Source of the DNA: Paracoccus homiensis | GTDB taxonomy: Bacteria > Pseudomonadota > Alphaproteobacteria > Rhodobacterales > Rhodobacteraceae | Length of the DNA stretch: 64,000 nucleotides | Direction of reading: 5' to 3' | Assembly (NCBI RefSeq): GCF_900111675.1 | Contig: NZ_FOHO01000006.1 | Span: 124,001-188,000 of the forward strand | Shown here: piece by piece, positions 47,357 to 57,228 of the stretch | Layout of the letters: every line of letters starts with the position of its first letter | Position numbering within the stretch: position 1 is the first letter of the stretch | Translations under genes and position numbers: made by a program | Notes under the pieces: model-generated | The model's input: the letters and a program-made list of their open reading frames with translations, nothing else | Database searches by the model: none | What the model was told of the DNA's origin: nothing

Positions 47357-48411
47357 CGCCGCTGGCCGATCTGATCATCCAGCGCATCCATGCAACGGGG
47401 CCGATCACGCTGGCCGATTATATGGAACTGTGCCTGCTGCATCCCGATCACGGCTATTACGCCACGCGCGATCCTTTTGGTGCTGCGGGCGATTTCACCA
47501 CCGCGCCCGAGATCTCGCAGATCTTCGGTGAACTTTGCGGATTGGCGCTGGGACAGGCCTGGCTGGATCAGGGCAGGCCGGGTGCCTGCACGCTTGCGGA
47601 ACCGGGGCCGGGGCGCGGAACGCTGATGGCCGACATGCGGCGCGCGATGCGTTCCGTACCCGGAATGTCGGAAGCTGCACAGACCCATCTGATCGAGGCG
47701 TCGCCCCATCTGCGCCGAATGCAGGCCGATCTTCTGGGTCCGGTGACCCATCTGGATCACGTCGATGCCTTGCCCGATGCCCCTCTGTTTCTTGTCGCGA
47801 ACGAGTTTTTCGATGCGCTGCCCATTCGTCAGTTTCAGCGCGTCGAGGGCGGCTGGTCGGAACGTGTCGTGACCCTTGGTCCCGACGGGCTTGTCTTTGC
47901 GCTGGCGCCGCCCGTCGATTTGCCACGTCAGGGTAAGATCGGCGACGTGATCGAGGATTGCCCGGCCGCCACGCCGATCATGATGGCGATCGCGGGCAGG
48001 ATTGCACAGCATGGCGGCGCTGCGATCATCGTCGATTACGGTGGCTGGAACGGATTTGGCGATACGTTTCAGGCCCTGCGCGGGCATCAAGCCGAACACC
48101 CGCTGGCCCACCCCGGCGAGGCCGATCTGACCGCGCATGTCGATTTCGCGCCGCTGGCCGCCGCGGCGCTGCGCGCCGGGGCCCAGGTGTCGCGACCGCT
48201 GCATCAGGGCGCGTGGTTGCTGGGCCTTGGGGCCGAGGCGCGGGCGCGGCGGCTGATGGCGGCGGGCGATCAGGGGGCGATGTCTGCGCTTCGCCGCTTG
48301 ACCCATGCCGATGAAATGGGTCACCTGTTCAAAGCGATGGCCATCTGGCCGAAGGGGGCGCCCCCGGTGCCCGGATTTGACGCGCTGAGGCTGCATGCAA
48401 ACCACGCTTGA
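47353..48411 (+). CDS. SAM-dependent methyltransferase of the MidA/NDUFAF7 type
   Basis: The 352-residue protein is in the DUF185/MidA family, whose eukaryotic members methylate an Arg in complex I subunit NDUFS2. [31 protein letters not shown] (about residues 33-63) and [18 protein letters not shown] (SAM loop) are diagnostic. [14 protein letters not shown] and [17 protein letters not shown] follow. It is coupled to lgt and overlaps pgeF by 17 bp. Confidence 0.9.
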   Translation: MTPLADLIIQRIHATGPITLADYMELCLLHPDHGYYATRDPFGAAGDFTTAPEISQIFGELCGLALGQAWLDQGRPGACTLAEPGPGRGTLMADMRRAMRSVPGMSEAAQTHLIEASPHLRRMQADLLGPVTHLDHVDALPDAPLFLVANEFFDALPIRQFQRVEGGWSERVVTLGPDGLVFALAPPVDLPRQGKIGDVIEDCPAATPIMMAIAGRIAQHGGAAIIVDYGGWNGFGDTFQALRGHQAEHPLAHPGEADLTAHVDFAPLAAAALRAGAQVSRPLHQGAWLLGLGAEARARRLMAAGDQGAMSALRRLTHADEMGHLFKAMAIWPKGAPPVPGFDALRLHANHA

Positions 48412-49165
48412 GATACTGACCCATCCCTTGCTGCAGGACACGCGCCACGGGTTCTTCACCCGCAAGGGCGGAGCCTCGTCGGGCCTGTTCGCGGGACTGA
48501 ATTGCGGTCGGCGGTCGACCGACCAAAGCGAGATGGTCGCCATAAACCGTGCCCGCGTGGCAGTGGCGATGGGCGTCGCACCCGAAGGTTTGGCGACGGT
48601 CAAGCAGATCCATTCTGCCGATGTGGTGACCTTGACCGATGGCGATGATGTGGTCGCGACCCGCGATATCGCAGCGGATGGTCTGGTCACGAACCGTCGC
48701 GATCTGGCGCTGGCCGTGCTGACCGCCGATTGTCAGCCGATCCTTCTGGCCGATAGCAGGGCCGGTGTGATCGGCGCCTGTCATGCCGGGTGGCGCGGCG
48801 CGCTTGGCGGCGTGATCGAGGCGACGGTGCAGGCGATGCAGACGCTTGGGGCGACGCAGATCAGGGCGGTGATCGGGCCGTCGATCAGCCAGCGCGCCTA
48901 TGAGGTCGGTCACGACTTCATGGAGGATTTTCTGGCCGAAGATCCCGATCATCACCGCTATTTCGCGGGCGGCCCGAACGGCAAGCCGATGTTCGATCTG
49001 CCATCCTTCGGATTGTCGCGCCTGCGCGACGCCGGGGTCGTGGCCGAATGGTCGCAGCATTGCACCTATTCCGATCCGGACCGCTTTTTCAGCTATCGCC
49101 GCGCGACGCATGAAGGCCAGGTTGATTACGGTCGCCTGATTTCTGCAATTTCTTTGCCCTCGTGA
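48395..49165 (+). CDS. pgeF: Purine nucleoside phosphorylase, YfiH/PgeF laccase-domain type
   Basis: The 256-residue protein has the conserved zinc/active-site residues of the YfiH family: KQIHSADVV (His), LTADCQPILLAD (Cys) and ACHAGWRGALGG (His). The family was once called multicopper laccase, but YfiH proteins are now thought to act on nucleosides or to correct peptidoglycan synthesis. Length is normal. It is coupled to midA. Downstream begins the AT-rich island. Confidence 0.92.
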   Translation: MQTTLEILTHPLLQDTRHGFFTRKGGASSGLFAGLNCGRRSTDQSEMVAINRARVAVAMGVAPEGLATVKQIHSADVVTLTDGDDVVATRDIAADGLVTNRRDLALAVLTADCQPILLADSRAGVIGACHAGWRGALGGVIEATVQAMQTLGATQIRAVIGPSISQRAYEVGHDFMEDFLAEDPDHHRYFAGGPNGKPMFDLPSFGLSRLRDAGVVAEWSQHCTYSDPDRFFSYRRATHEGQVDYGRLISAISLPS

Positions 49166-49280
49166 TTTACTATCTCAGGCATGGGTTGGTATTGCCGTTT
49201 GTTTATTAAACTATGGCGTGTATCACGCGGAAATAATTTCAATCCTTAATGGAAATTTGTTTGATTCTTCCTAGTTTTCG

Positions 49281-49309
49281 TTGACACGTTCTTGTGATTG
49301 ACGTTCCAT
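49281..49309 (+). promoter_or_regulatory. Candidate promoter of the VWA gene
   Basis: Perfect TTGACA (49281-49286) with a 17-base spacer to TTCCAT (49304-49309). It lies in the 205 bp AT-rich gap (49166-49370) between pgeF and the VWA gene; I count 44 G+C in 120 bases of 49201-49320. Confidence 0.4.
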
Positions 49310-49370
49310 GAATGGGCGATTTGGCTGGGCGGCCATGTTTTCGCTGATTTGGTATATTTGTGGAGTGTTA

Positions 49371-50252
49371 ATGATGAAACTAGGGACCTGGCTAAGTGCG
49401 GCAGTCATCGTCGTCGGAACGGCGTTCGGCGCCTCTGCCAAAACCGTCAACGATACGTCGAACGTGGTGTTCATCGTCGACGAATCCGGCTCGATGAGTG
49501 GCGAGCACAACTTTCTGAAAGACGTTGTCACATCGCTGGATTCGGCCTTGGCCGCGGCCGGGGTGACGACGCGCAGCTATGGGGTGGTCGGTTTCGGCGC
49601 AAGCTTCAGCAACCCCGGTTCGCCGCGAACGCTGACCGATTTCGTCAGCGCCGAAGACGCCAAGACCGCGATGTCCGGCCTGCGGCTGAACGGTGGCACC
49701 GAGGACGGCTATACCGGCATCAACCACGCGCTGGATAATCTAAGCTATGCCAGCGGAGCCGCGATCAACTATGTTCTGGTCACAGATGAGGACCGTGACA
49801 ATGTCGACAACGCGCTGACCTATGGATCGGTCTACAAGGACCTTGCCGATCGCAAGATCCTGCTGAACGCGGTGGTCAATGCGCGGTATAATTCGGATGG
49901 CGGTTACGCGCTGGGGATCGACAGCACCGGCGAGGCTTATGTGGCCGACGGCAGTGGTGGCTTCACCCGTTCGACCGGCGGCGTGGCTGTCAGCGGTTCG
50001 GGCACGACCATCAGCAATTATGTTCAGCTGGCATTGGATACGGGCGGCGCCGCATGGGACCTGAACCAGCTGCGCGCAGGCGGCAATACCGCGATGTCGT
50101 TCACTCAGGCCTTCCTGGATATCAAGGTCGAAGAAATCACCACCCAGCCGACCGACCCGAGCCCGGTTCCGGTTCCGGCAGCCTTCCCGCTGTTGCTGGG
50201 CGGTCTGGGCGTGATGGGCGCGATCGGTCGCCGTCGTCGCAAGAACAGCTAA
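49371..50252 (+). CDS. Secreted von Willebrand A protein with VPLPA/PEP-CTERM tail
   Basis: The 293-residue protein has a signal peptide (about 1-23, ending GASAK). The VWA domain (about 31-250) has a MIDAS start VDESGSMSG with D37, S39, S41, and ends with FTQAFLDIKVEEIT. A short Pro/Thr linker leads to the tail VPVPAAFPLLLGGLGVMG then a basic cluster RRRRKNS. This is the VPLPA-CTERM architecture: a Pro-rich recognition motif, a hydrophobic helix and a positive end, processed by a dedicated exosortase. ATG 49371 or 49374; GGAG at 49362-49365. No exosortase gene is in the window. A strong terminator follows. Confidence 0.88.
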   Translation: MMKLGTWLSAAVIVVGTAFGASAKTVNDTSNVVFIVDESGSMSGEHNFLKDVVTSLDSALAAAGVTTRSYGVVGFGASFSNPGSPRTLTDFVSAEDAKTAMSGLRLNGGTEDGYTGINHALDNLSYASGAAINYVLVTDEDRDNVDNALTYGSVYKDLADRKILLNAVVNARYNSDGGYALGIDSTGEAYVADGSGGFTRSTGGVAVSGSGTTISNYVQLALDTGGAAWDLNQLRAGGNTAMSFTQAFLDIKVEEITTQPTDPSPVPVPAAFPLLLGGLGVMGAIGRRRRKNS

Positions 50253-50273
50253 GCGATACTTGAAGTTGAACGG

Positions 50274-50300
50274 AAAGGGCGAGTTACCTCGCCCTTTTTT
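50274..50300 (+). terminator. Terminator of the VWA gene
   Basis: A 10 bp stem (50274-50283 with 50288-50297) with a TTAC loop and a six-T run (50295-50300). It separates the two convergent CTERM genes. Confidence 0.93.
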
Positions 50301-50306
50301 CGTGGC

Positions 50307-50960
50307 TTACGCCCGATTTTTGCGGCGGCGTGCGGCGAAGATCCCCATCGCGCCCAGCAACAGCGCGCCTGACGCTGGTACCGGGACAGATGAAACATCC
50401 CTGACCGACACCTCGTCGATCGTGAAGCTGGCAGTTCTGTTCCAGAAGTTAAATGACCCAATATCGGTGGTCAGATAGCTGCGATAGCCGAGGTTGAACA
50501 TATAGCTGAGGGTCTCGCCTTCCACCAATCCAGCATACAACGCTTTCGTATCGCCGGAACTCATCGAGATGTTTTCCTGGTCAGCTCGTACGTATTCGAA
50601 GGTGCAATTGCATTGGGTGCCGGCAAGAATCCACCACTTTGCCTTACCGCCGTTGCCGTAGTCGTTACCCCAGACGTCCGGCCCATCCGGGGTGTAAAGC
50701 TCTGCCGAAAAGCTGGTTTGATCGCCCGGGTTAAGCCTGGAGTTCAGAACCGGAAGACCATAGCTGTTTCCGTCTGCAAGGAAGAGGTCTTCGTCAACGT
50801 GGATGTCGTTGCGATCGTCGCCATAAATGGTTCCCTGTAATTCTGAATAGGTTGTCCCCAGATAGGTCAGCTTCAGATCATAGCGGTAGGTGGCTGCACT
50901 TGCCGGTGCGGCGGCGGCTGCGGTGATGGCCGCGGCTGCCAGGAATTGAAAAACCTTCAC
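50307..50960 (-). CDS. Secreted PEP-CTERM/VPLPA-type protein of unknown function
   Basis: The 217-residue protein has a signal peptide (about 1-22, ending ASAATYRYD) and a beta-rich body containing two adjacent Cys (TQCNCTFEY) and a repeated Tyr/Asn-rich texture. The tail SVPVPASGALLLGAMGIFAARRRKNRA (about 191-217) is a sorting signal of the PEP-CTERM class. The body resembles DUF or lectin-like PEP-CTERM proteins but I recognise no enzyme motif. GC content is lower than in neighbouring genes. It is convergent with the VWA-CTERM gene; a palindrome lies 32 bp upstream of the start. Confidence 0.8.
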   Translation of the reverse strand: MKVFQFLAAAAITAAAAAPASAATYRYDLKLTYLGTTYSELQGTIYGDDRNDIHVDEDLFLADGNSYGLPVLNSRLNPGDQTSFSAELYTPDGPDVWGNDYGNGGKAKWWILAGTQCNCTFEYVRADQENISMSSGDTKALYAGLVEGETLSYMFNLGYRSYLTTDIGSFNFWNRTASFTIDEVSVRDVSSVPVPASGALLLGAMGIFAARRRKNRA

Positions 50961-50992
50961 GATGTACCCCTTTTTTCAATGCCGTAGGAAAG

Positions 50993-51006
50993 TCACGGCA
51001 CCGTGA
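50993..51006. promoter_or_regulatory. Palindrome upstream of the CTERM gene
   Basis: TCACGG-CA-CCGTGA, a perfect 6 bp inverted repeat in the 126 bp gap between the CTERM gene and the Lrp gene. It could be an operator for the CTERM gene at 50307-50960; the rest of this gap holds a T-rich stretch and nothing else recognised. Confidence 0.4.
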
Positions 51007-51086
51007 TGGGTAAGGTATCCTGTCGGTCTAAAGAAGAATTTAAATGTTGCGCATCGCGCAACTACAGGGCGTATTTCGCGGGTGGG

Positions 51087-51587
51087 TCAGACCGCGGTGC
51101 GCACCCGCTCTTCCACGATTTCGAAGGGCACGGAAGGCTCGTCCTTTGCGCCGCGAATGACCAGCGAAGTCCTGACACTGGCGACATTGGGGGCGGCGGT
51201 CAGATTCTCGGTCAGGAATTTCTGGAAGGTCGACAGATCCGGCGAAACGCATTTCAGGATGAAATCGATCTCGCCGTTCAGCATGTGGCATTCGCGGACC
51301 AGCGGCCATTCCTTGACCAGCCCCTCGAAGGCGGACAGATCGCGTTCTGACTGGCTGGCCAGGCGGACCATGGCAAAGACCTGCACCTCGAAACCCAACT
51401 CGCGGGTATTCAGATCGGCATGATAGCCCCGGATATAGCCCAGTTCTTCCAATGTGCGGACGCGGCGCAGGCAGGGCGGGGCCGAGATCCCGACACGACG
51501 GGCAAGTTCGACATTCGTCATCCGGCCATCGGCCTGCAATTCGGCCAATATCTTGCGGTCGATGTCGTCGAGTTTTGCGCCAGCCAT
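51087..51587 (-). CDS. Lrp/AsnC-family regulator
   Basis: The 166-residue protein has an N-terminal HTH (LDDIDRKILAELQADGRMTNVELARRVGISAPPC, about 5-38) and the RAM effector domain. It probably senses an amino acid; the ligand is unknown. ATG 51587 is chosen because an AAGGG motif precedes it; an ATG five codons upstream has no ribosome site. It is divergent from trxB with 161 bp between starts. Confidence 0.9.
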   Translation of the reverse strand: MAGAKLDDIDRKILAELQADGRMTNVELARRVGISAPPCLRRVRTLEELGYIRGYHADLNTRELGFEVQVFAMVRLASQSERDLSAFEGLVKEWPLVRECHMLNGEIDFILKCVSPDLSTFQKFLTENLTAAPNVASVRTSLVIRGAKDEPSVPFEIVEERVRTAV

Positions 51588-51598
51588 GCTGCCCTTAG

Positions 51599-52747
<1,149 letters not shown>

Positions 52748-52803
52748 TCGCAACAGGGCCGGTCCCCACCCGGCCCAAAGCGTTCCGGTGAAAGGCGGGC
52801 CTG

Positions 52804-53526
52804 ATGCAATTCTCGAACCGGATCGCGATCCCGCAACTGTTTGTGTCCGACGCTGCGGCCGACAAGCTGCGAGACGAGGCGCAGAAGCTGCCCGGCTGGA
52901 ACCTTTGCGGGGAACAGGGCCAGATCTTGCGTTTGCTGATCTGCGGCGGTCTGTTCCCGCTGCGTGGCTACATGTCGCAAGCCGAGGCACAGGCCGTCGC
53001 CGCGACCGGCACCTTGCCCGGTGGCCATGTCTGGCCTTGCCCGATCACCCTTCGGATCACCCCGGATTTTTCGGCCGGGGTCGAGCCTGGGCAGGATATC
53101 GCGCTGTGGCTGGACGGGCAGGTCGTGGCGATCCTGTCGGTCACCGACAGTTGGGTCATGGATGGGGAGCTGCATCTGGGCGGTCGGATCAAGGGGCTGC
53201 CCATGGGGGACGGCACGACGACACCCAATAATCTTCGGGCGATCTGGGACCGCATCGGGGCCGATCGGGTGGTTGCCGGGTCTGACTTGCGCGATCTGCC
53301 CGCCGATGCACCAGCCATCCTGATGACTGATGCAGGCAGGATCCCTGCGACGCTGCCGGGACTGGTTCAGGGGTTTGCGCTGCCGCATTTCGATGCGCAG
53401 GACCGTCCCATGATGAGGGCGATCATCGCACGTAATGCGGGCGCGACACATCTGGCGGCCAAGGATGCCGCTGGGATCGCCGACGCGTTGGCCGATCTGG
53501 GCCTGTCGGTTCACGGTCAGTCATAA
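52804..53526 (+). CDS. Orphan ATP-sulfurylase-like (PUA-type N-terminal) protein
   Basis: The 240-residue protein resembles the N-terminal domain of sulfate adenylyltransferase: FPLRGYMSQAEAQAV (like the LTGFM motif), LPGGHVWPCPITLRI (like LPDGTLWPIPI) and VAILSVTDSWVMD. The catalytic domain motif HxGH is absent, so it is unlikely to make APS. Function unknown; it may bind a nucleotide or be a remnant. Many Rhodobacteraceae carry a long ATP sulfurylase with extra domains, and this may derive from one. It lies 56 bp after trxB. Confidence 0.55.
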   Translation: MQFSNRIAIPQLFVSDAAADKLRDEAQKLPGWNLCGEQGQILRLLICGGLFPLRGYMSQAEAQAVAATGTLPGGHVWPCPITLRITPDFSAGVEPGQDIALWLDGQVVAILSVTDSWVMDGELHLGGRIKGLPMGDGTTTPNNLRAIWDRIGADRVVAGSDLRDLPADAPAILMTDAGRIPATLPGLVQGFALPHFDAQDRPMMRAIIARNAGATHLAAKDAAGIADALADLGLSVHGQS

Positions 53527-53604
53527 AAACCTGCCGGATCATGAACCCCAGTGTGCTATGCTGCGTTGCAGCATCGTGGCTTGCAGCGAATTGAGATAGC
53601 TCTG

Positions 53605-54444
53605 ATGGATTGGCGATCCTCGCTTGAGATATATGATCTGGCGACCGGGCAATGCCGGGTGATCTTTCAGACGCCCCGTCTGATCGAGGCGCCCAATTGG
53701 CATCGTGATGGCTGGTTTCTGGTCAATGGCGACGGGCGGCTATGGCGTATCGACCCGCAGCGCCCCGATCTGCGTGCCATCGATACCGGCGGGCTGATCC
53801 GCTGCAACAATGATCACGGGTTTCTTGACGATGGTCGGATCGTGTTTTCCTGTCACAACGACCAGGGCTCGGGCATCTATGTGCTGAACCCTGATGGCCC
53901 GGCCGAAATGCTGTCAGAACGTCCCAGTTGGTGGCATGGCGCGGGCAGGGGGGCGATCACCTATGCCTGTGTGCGGGGCCGCGACCGCGTGGTGCGGATC
54001 GCGCTGCTGGATCTTGCCAGCGGTCGCGAAACCGTGCTGTCGCCGGGGCCGGGTCATCATGATGGGCCGGATCTTTCGCCCTGCGGCGCTTATGTCTGGT
54101 TCAACAGCGACCGGGGCGGCCATGCGCAGATCTGGCGTGTGCCAAGCGCGGGCGGCGACGCCGAACAGGTGTTTAAGGACCGCCACGTGAACTGGTTTCC
54201 GCACCCGTCGCCCGATGGGCGGCATGTGCTGTATCTGGCCTATCCCCCCGGAACCGAAGGCCATCCCCGCGATCTGGATGTCGGGCTGTGGCTGATGGCG
54301 CCCGATGGCAGCGACCGGCGTCAGGTCGTGGCGCTGTTCGGCGGGCAGGGCACGATCAATGTGCCCTGCTGGGCGCATGACGGACATGCGTTTGCCTTCA
54401 TGCGCTATCGTCCTTTGGCGCAAGACAAAGCCCCCGCCATGTGA
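53605..54444 (+). CDS. TolB-like beta-propeller protein
   Basis: The 279-residue protein is made of repeats of about 40 residues with W/D-rich ends, like a TolB/WD40 propeller: HRDGWFLVNGDGRLWRID, FLDDGRIVFSCHNDQGSG, SPCGAYVWFNSDRGGHAQIWRV and PHPSPDGRHVLYLAY. No signal peptide is visible, so it may be cytosolic or have a missed start. The ribosome site before 53605 is weak, and a GTG at 53551 would add 18 residues, so the start is uncertain. It ends in a hairpin shared with the convergent DUF1150 gene. Confidence 0.75.
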   Translation: MDWRSSLEIYDLATGQCRVIFQTPRLIEAPNWHRDGWFLVNGDGRLWRIDPQRPDLRAIDTGGLIRCNNDHGFLDDGRIVFSCHNDQGSGIYVLNPDGPAEMLSERPSWWHGAGRGAITYACVRGRDRVVRIALLDLASGRETVLSPGPGHHDGPDLSPCGAYVWFNSDRGGHAQIWRVPSAGGDAEQVFKDRHVNWFPHPSPDGRHVLYLAYPPGTEGHPRDLDVGLWLMAPDGSDRRQVVALFGGQGTINVPCWAHDGHAFAFMRYRPLAQDKAPAM

Positions 54445-54456
54445 ATGACGGGGGCT
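54429..54456. terminator. Bidirectional terminator
   Basis: Stem of 12 bp with one mismatch (54429-54440 with 54445-54456) around GTGA, overlapping the stop of the TolB-like gene. On the minus strand it is followed by TTTGTCTT, fitting the end of the Hsp20-DUF1150 unit. Confidence 0.7.
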
Positions 54457-54494
54457 GTCTGACGCCGCACGGAGCCGGACGGCGTCGGGTCGGA

Positions 54495-54722
54495 TCAGTG
54501 AACGCTGACCGGGGTCAGTTCATTCTGACGTGCCAGCATGAAGGCCATCGAACGATCGCGCACAAGGGCAAGACGCTCGCCCTCGGTGTCATGGACGGCA
54601 TACATGCGGTCCAGCCCCGGCACCTGTTCCTGAATTTCCTGCGGAAGGCTTTGGGTGGCCACTTCGCGGATATAGACGGTGTTTTCTTCTTCGGTTTCAC
54701 CGAAATCGAATTTGGTATCCAT
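54495..54722 (-). CDS. DUF1150 family protein
   Basis: The 75-residue protein carries the family pattern: YIREVATQSLPQEI, then GLDRMYAVHDTEGERLALV and AFMLARQNELTPVSVH. It follows the Hsp20 gene by 10 bp, the arrangement typical in Rhodobacteraceae, and is expected to be heat-inducible with it. Function is unknown. Confidence 0.88.
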   Translation of the reverse strand: MDTKFDFGETEEENTVYIREVATQSLPQEIQEQVPGLDRMYAVHDTEGERLALVRDRSMAFMLARQNELTPVSVH

Positions 54723-54732
54723 GATACACCTC

Positions 54733-55143
54733 TTATTTTTGGCTGATCGGGATGGTCTGCACAACCTGCTGCGGGGCAACCCGTTTCAAATCGATGTGAA
54801 GCAAACCGTTTTCCATCAGGGCCGAGACGACCTCGACCCCGTCTGCCAGAACGAAACTGCGCTGAAAGGCGCGCGCGGCGATCCCGCGATGCAGAAACAC
54901 ACGGTCGCCATCGGCATCGGCCATCTTGCCGCGAATGACCAGTTGGCGATCCTCGGTCGTGACCGACAGGTCCTTTTCGCCAAAGCCCGCGACGGCCAGC
55001 GTGATCCGGAACCCGTCCGGCGCGATATGTTCGATATTGTAGGGGGGATAACCCTCGGCCCCCTTGGCGGCACGTTCGGCCAACCTTTCCAACTGATCGA
55101 ACCCCAGAAGGTAGGGATGCGCCCCCAGCGAAATCTTGCTCAT
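54733..55143 (-). CDS. Small heat-shock protein (Hsp20/alpha-crystallin)
   Basis: The 136-residue holdase has the alpha-crystallin domain (about 35-125) with ITLAVAGFGEKDLSVTTEDRQLVIRG and FQRSFVLADGVEVVSALMENGLLHIDL. The C-terminal PISQK tail is similar to the IxI anchoring motif. The N terminus MSKISLGAHPYLLGFDQLERL is IbpA-like in Rhodobacteraceae. The upstream leader (55144-55356) contains a candidate promoter. Pairs with the DUF1150 gene in one unit. Confidence 0.93.
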   Translation of the reverse strand: MSKISLGAHPYLLGFDQLERLAERAAKGAEGYPPYNIEHIAPDGFRITLAVAGFGEKDLSVTTEDRQLVIRGKMADADGDRVFLHRGIAARAFQRSFVLADGVEVVSALMENGLLHIDLKRVAPQQVVQTIPISQK

Positions 55144-55209
55144 CTTCAGCCCTTTGCCTGTCAAGCGACTGCCTGGTGCGGGCCCCGTTGCGGCGACCCG
55201 ATTGGTTAC

Positions 55210-55239
55210 AATATGTGAACCCGACCGCCGGGACGCAAG
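55210..55239 (-). promoter_or_regulatory. Candidate heat-shock promoter of Hsp20-DUF1150
   Basis: On the minus strand CTTGCG (55239-55234), an 18-base spacer and CATATT (55215-55210). The CTTG element suits RpoH recognition, but the -10 is ambiguous. A transcription start about 55205 would leave a leader of about 60 bases. Confidence 0.4.
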
Positions 55240-55356
55240 ATCTTGCCTGACCGCAACAGGGGTCGAAATAGCGCCCGTCGGGGGAACGAGCCTGTTAACA
55301 GGGACAAAACAACGCGCTATAACAAAGAAACCCCGCGTCCAGCCGAGCGTCGCCAG

Positions 55357-55575
55357 ATGAATATGCACCACGAAATGTCCCATGATGAAATTGTCCGCTG
55401 CAAGCTGACGGCACTGCGCATGGAACATCGCGATCTGGACGAGGCAATCGCCGCCCTGTCCTCGCAACAGCTGACCTCGTCGATCAGCCTGCAACGGCTG
55501 AAAAAGCAGAAGCTGTCGTTGAAGGATCAGATCGCGCGGCTGGAAGATGAACTGACGCCCGATATCATCGCCTGA
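55357..55575 (+). CDS. DUF465 family protein
   Basis: The 72-residue, mostly helical protein matches the YdcH/DUF465 pattern in its second half: [22 protein letters not shown], preceded by [17 protein letters not shown]. Small cytosolic coiled-coil proteins of this family are of unknown function. Start ATG 55357; ATG at 55363 is an alternative. It is divergent from the Hsp20 gene and precedes purE by 58 bp. Confidence 0.85.
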   Translation: MNMHHEMSHDEIVRCKLTALRMEHRDLDEAIAALSSQQLTSSISLQRLKKQKLSLKDQIARLEDELTPDIIA

Positions 55576-55633
55576 TTGCGAGCGGCGTCCGTGCAGGCTA
55601 TGGCCTCTGCAGCAAAAGCCAAGGGGGACGCGC

Positions 55634-56119
55634 ATGACCACGCCGGTCGGAATTATCATGGGCAGCCAGTCGGATTGGCCGACGATGAAGGAAGCCGCCA
55701 ACATCCTTGATGAACTGGGCATCGCCTATGAAGCCCGGATCGTCAGCGCCCATCGCACGCCTGATCGCCTGTGGGAATACGGCAAGACGGCCGCGGGGCG
55801 CGGGTTGAAGGTAATCATCGCGGGCGCGGGCGGTGCCGCGCATCTGCCCGGCATGATGGCCTCGAAGACGCGCGTGCCGGTGATCGGGGTGCCGGTCCAG
55901 ACGCGGGCGCTGTCGGGCGTTGATTCGCTGTATTCGATCGTGCAGATGCCCAAGGGATATCCCGTCGCGACCATGGCGATCGGCGCGGCCGGTGCCGCCA
56001 ATGCCGGTCTGATGGCGGCCGGCATCCTTGCCATCGCTGACCCCGCCCTGGCCCAACGCCTGGACGATTGGCGCGAGGCGCTGTCGGCCTCGATCCCGCA
56101 GGAGCCGCGTGATGAGTGA
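55634..56119 (+). CDS. purE: N5-carboxyaminoimidazole ribonucleotide mutase
   Basis: The 161-residue class I PurE converts N5-CAIR to [27 protein letters not shown] (catalytic His) and [17 protein letters not shown] are diagnostic. It forms a tight operon with purK (8 bp overlap). Confidence 0.97.
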   Translation: MTTPVGIIMGSQSDWPTMKEAANILDELGIAYEARIVSAHRTPDRLWEYGKTAAGRGLKVIIAGAGGAAHLPGMMASKTRVPVIGVPVQTRALSGVDSLYSIVQMPKGYPVATMAIGAAGAANAGLMAAGILAIADPALAQRLDDWREALSASIPQEPRDE

Positions 56120-57167
56120 CATCAGGACCATCGGCATTCTGGGCGGCGGCCAGTTGGGCCGCATGCTGTCGGCGGCGGCCAGCCGTCTGGGGATCCGCTG
56201 TCACATCTATGAACCCGGCGCCGCGCCCGCGGGCGATGTGGCCTGGCAGGTGACGACCGCACCCTATGAAGACGAAGCCGCGCTGCGCGCCTTTGCCCAA
56301 TCCGTCGATGTCATCACCTATGAATTTGAAAACGTGCCGACATCGGCGCTGGATCTGCTTGAAACGATCCGCCCGATCCATCCCAACCGTCGCGCATTGG
56401 CCGTGTCGCAGGATCGTCTGTCGGAAAAGACCTTCCTGAACGAAATCGGCCTGAAGACCGCACCCTTCGCCAATGTCGAGGCGCAGGGCGATCTGCCCGC
56501 TGCCATCGCTGCGGTGGGCACGCCCGCGATCCTCAAGACCCGGCGCATGGGATATGACGGCAAAGGGCAGCTGCGGATCAGCGATCCGGCGCAGGCCGGA
56601 TGGACCGGCGCCCCTTCGGTTCTGGAAGGCTTCGTCGATTTCTCGGACGAGATCAGCGTGATCATCGCGCGCGCCGCCGACGGGCAGGTCGCGGCTTTCG
56701 ATCCCGGTCTGAACGTGCATCGCGACGGTATCCTGCACAGGACCACGGTGCCCTGTGGCCTGCCAGCCGCGTTGACCACGGACGCGATCCTGATGGCGGC
56801 AAAGATCGTCAATGCGCTGGATTATGTCGGCGTGATGGGGGTCGAGCTGTTCGTGACGCCGTCCGGCCTGATCGTGAACGAGGTTGCGCCGCGGGTCCAT
56901 AACTCGGGCCATTGGACGCAGGCGGGCTGCGTCGTCGATCAGTTCGAACAGCATATCCGCGCTGTTGCGGGGTTGCCCCTGGGCGATGGCAAACGTCACG
57001 CCGATGTCGTGATGGAAAATCTGATCGGCGACGATATCGACCGCGTGCCGCAGCTTCTGTCTGAAAGCGGCTGCCAGCTGCATCTCTATGGCAAAGGCGA
57101 TGCCAAGCCGGGTCGCAAGATGGGCCATGTGAACCGGATCACCGGCCAGACCCGGAGCGTAACCTGA
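56112..57167 (+). CDS. purK: N5-carboxyaminoimidazole ribonucleotide synthase
   Basis: The 351-residue ATP-grasp enzyme forms N5-CAIR from AIR, bicarbonate and [15 protein letters not shown], the [13 protein letters not shown]-loop-like strand and [15 protein letters not shown] are family hallmarks. Its start overlaps purE by 8 bp. A GC repeat and purF (minus) follow convergently. Confidence 0.97.
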   Translation: MSDIRTIGILGGGQLGRMLSAAASRLGIRCHIYEPGAAPAGDVAWQVTTAPYEDEAALRAFAQSVDVITYEFENVPTSALDLLETIRPIHPNRRALAVSQDRLSEKTFLNEIGLKTAPFANVEAQGDLPAAIAAVGTPAILKTRRMGYDGKGQLRISDPAQAGWTGAPSVLEGFVDFSDEISVIIARAADGQVAAFDPGLNVHRDGILHRTTVPCGLPAALTTDAILMAAKIVNALDYVGVMGVELFVTPSGLIVNEVAPRVHNSGHWTQAGCVVDQFEQHIRAVAGLPLGDGKRHADVVMENLIGDDIDRVPQLLSESGCQLHLYGKGDAKPGRKMGHVNRITGQTRSVT

Positions 57168-57185
57168 ACATCATGCGCGACCCGC

Positions 57186-57213
57186 GGGGGTCCGGGGGCA
57201 GCCAGCCCCCGGC
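57186..57213. repeat. GC-rich intergenic repeat copy 2
   Basis: Shares the 14-mer GGGGGTCCGGGGGC (57186-57199) with copy 1 in inverted orientation. It contains a stem CCGGGGGC (57192-57199) / GCCCCCGG (57205-57212). It sits between convergent purK and purF and may serve both as a terminator-like hairpin. Confidence 0.5.
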
Positions 57214-57228
57214 CGTCGCGGGACGCAA

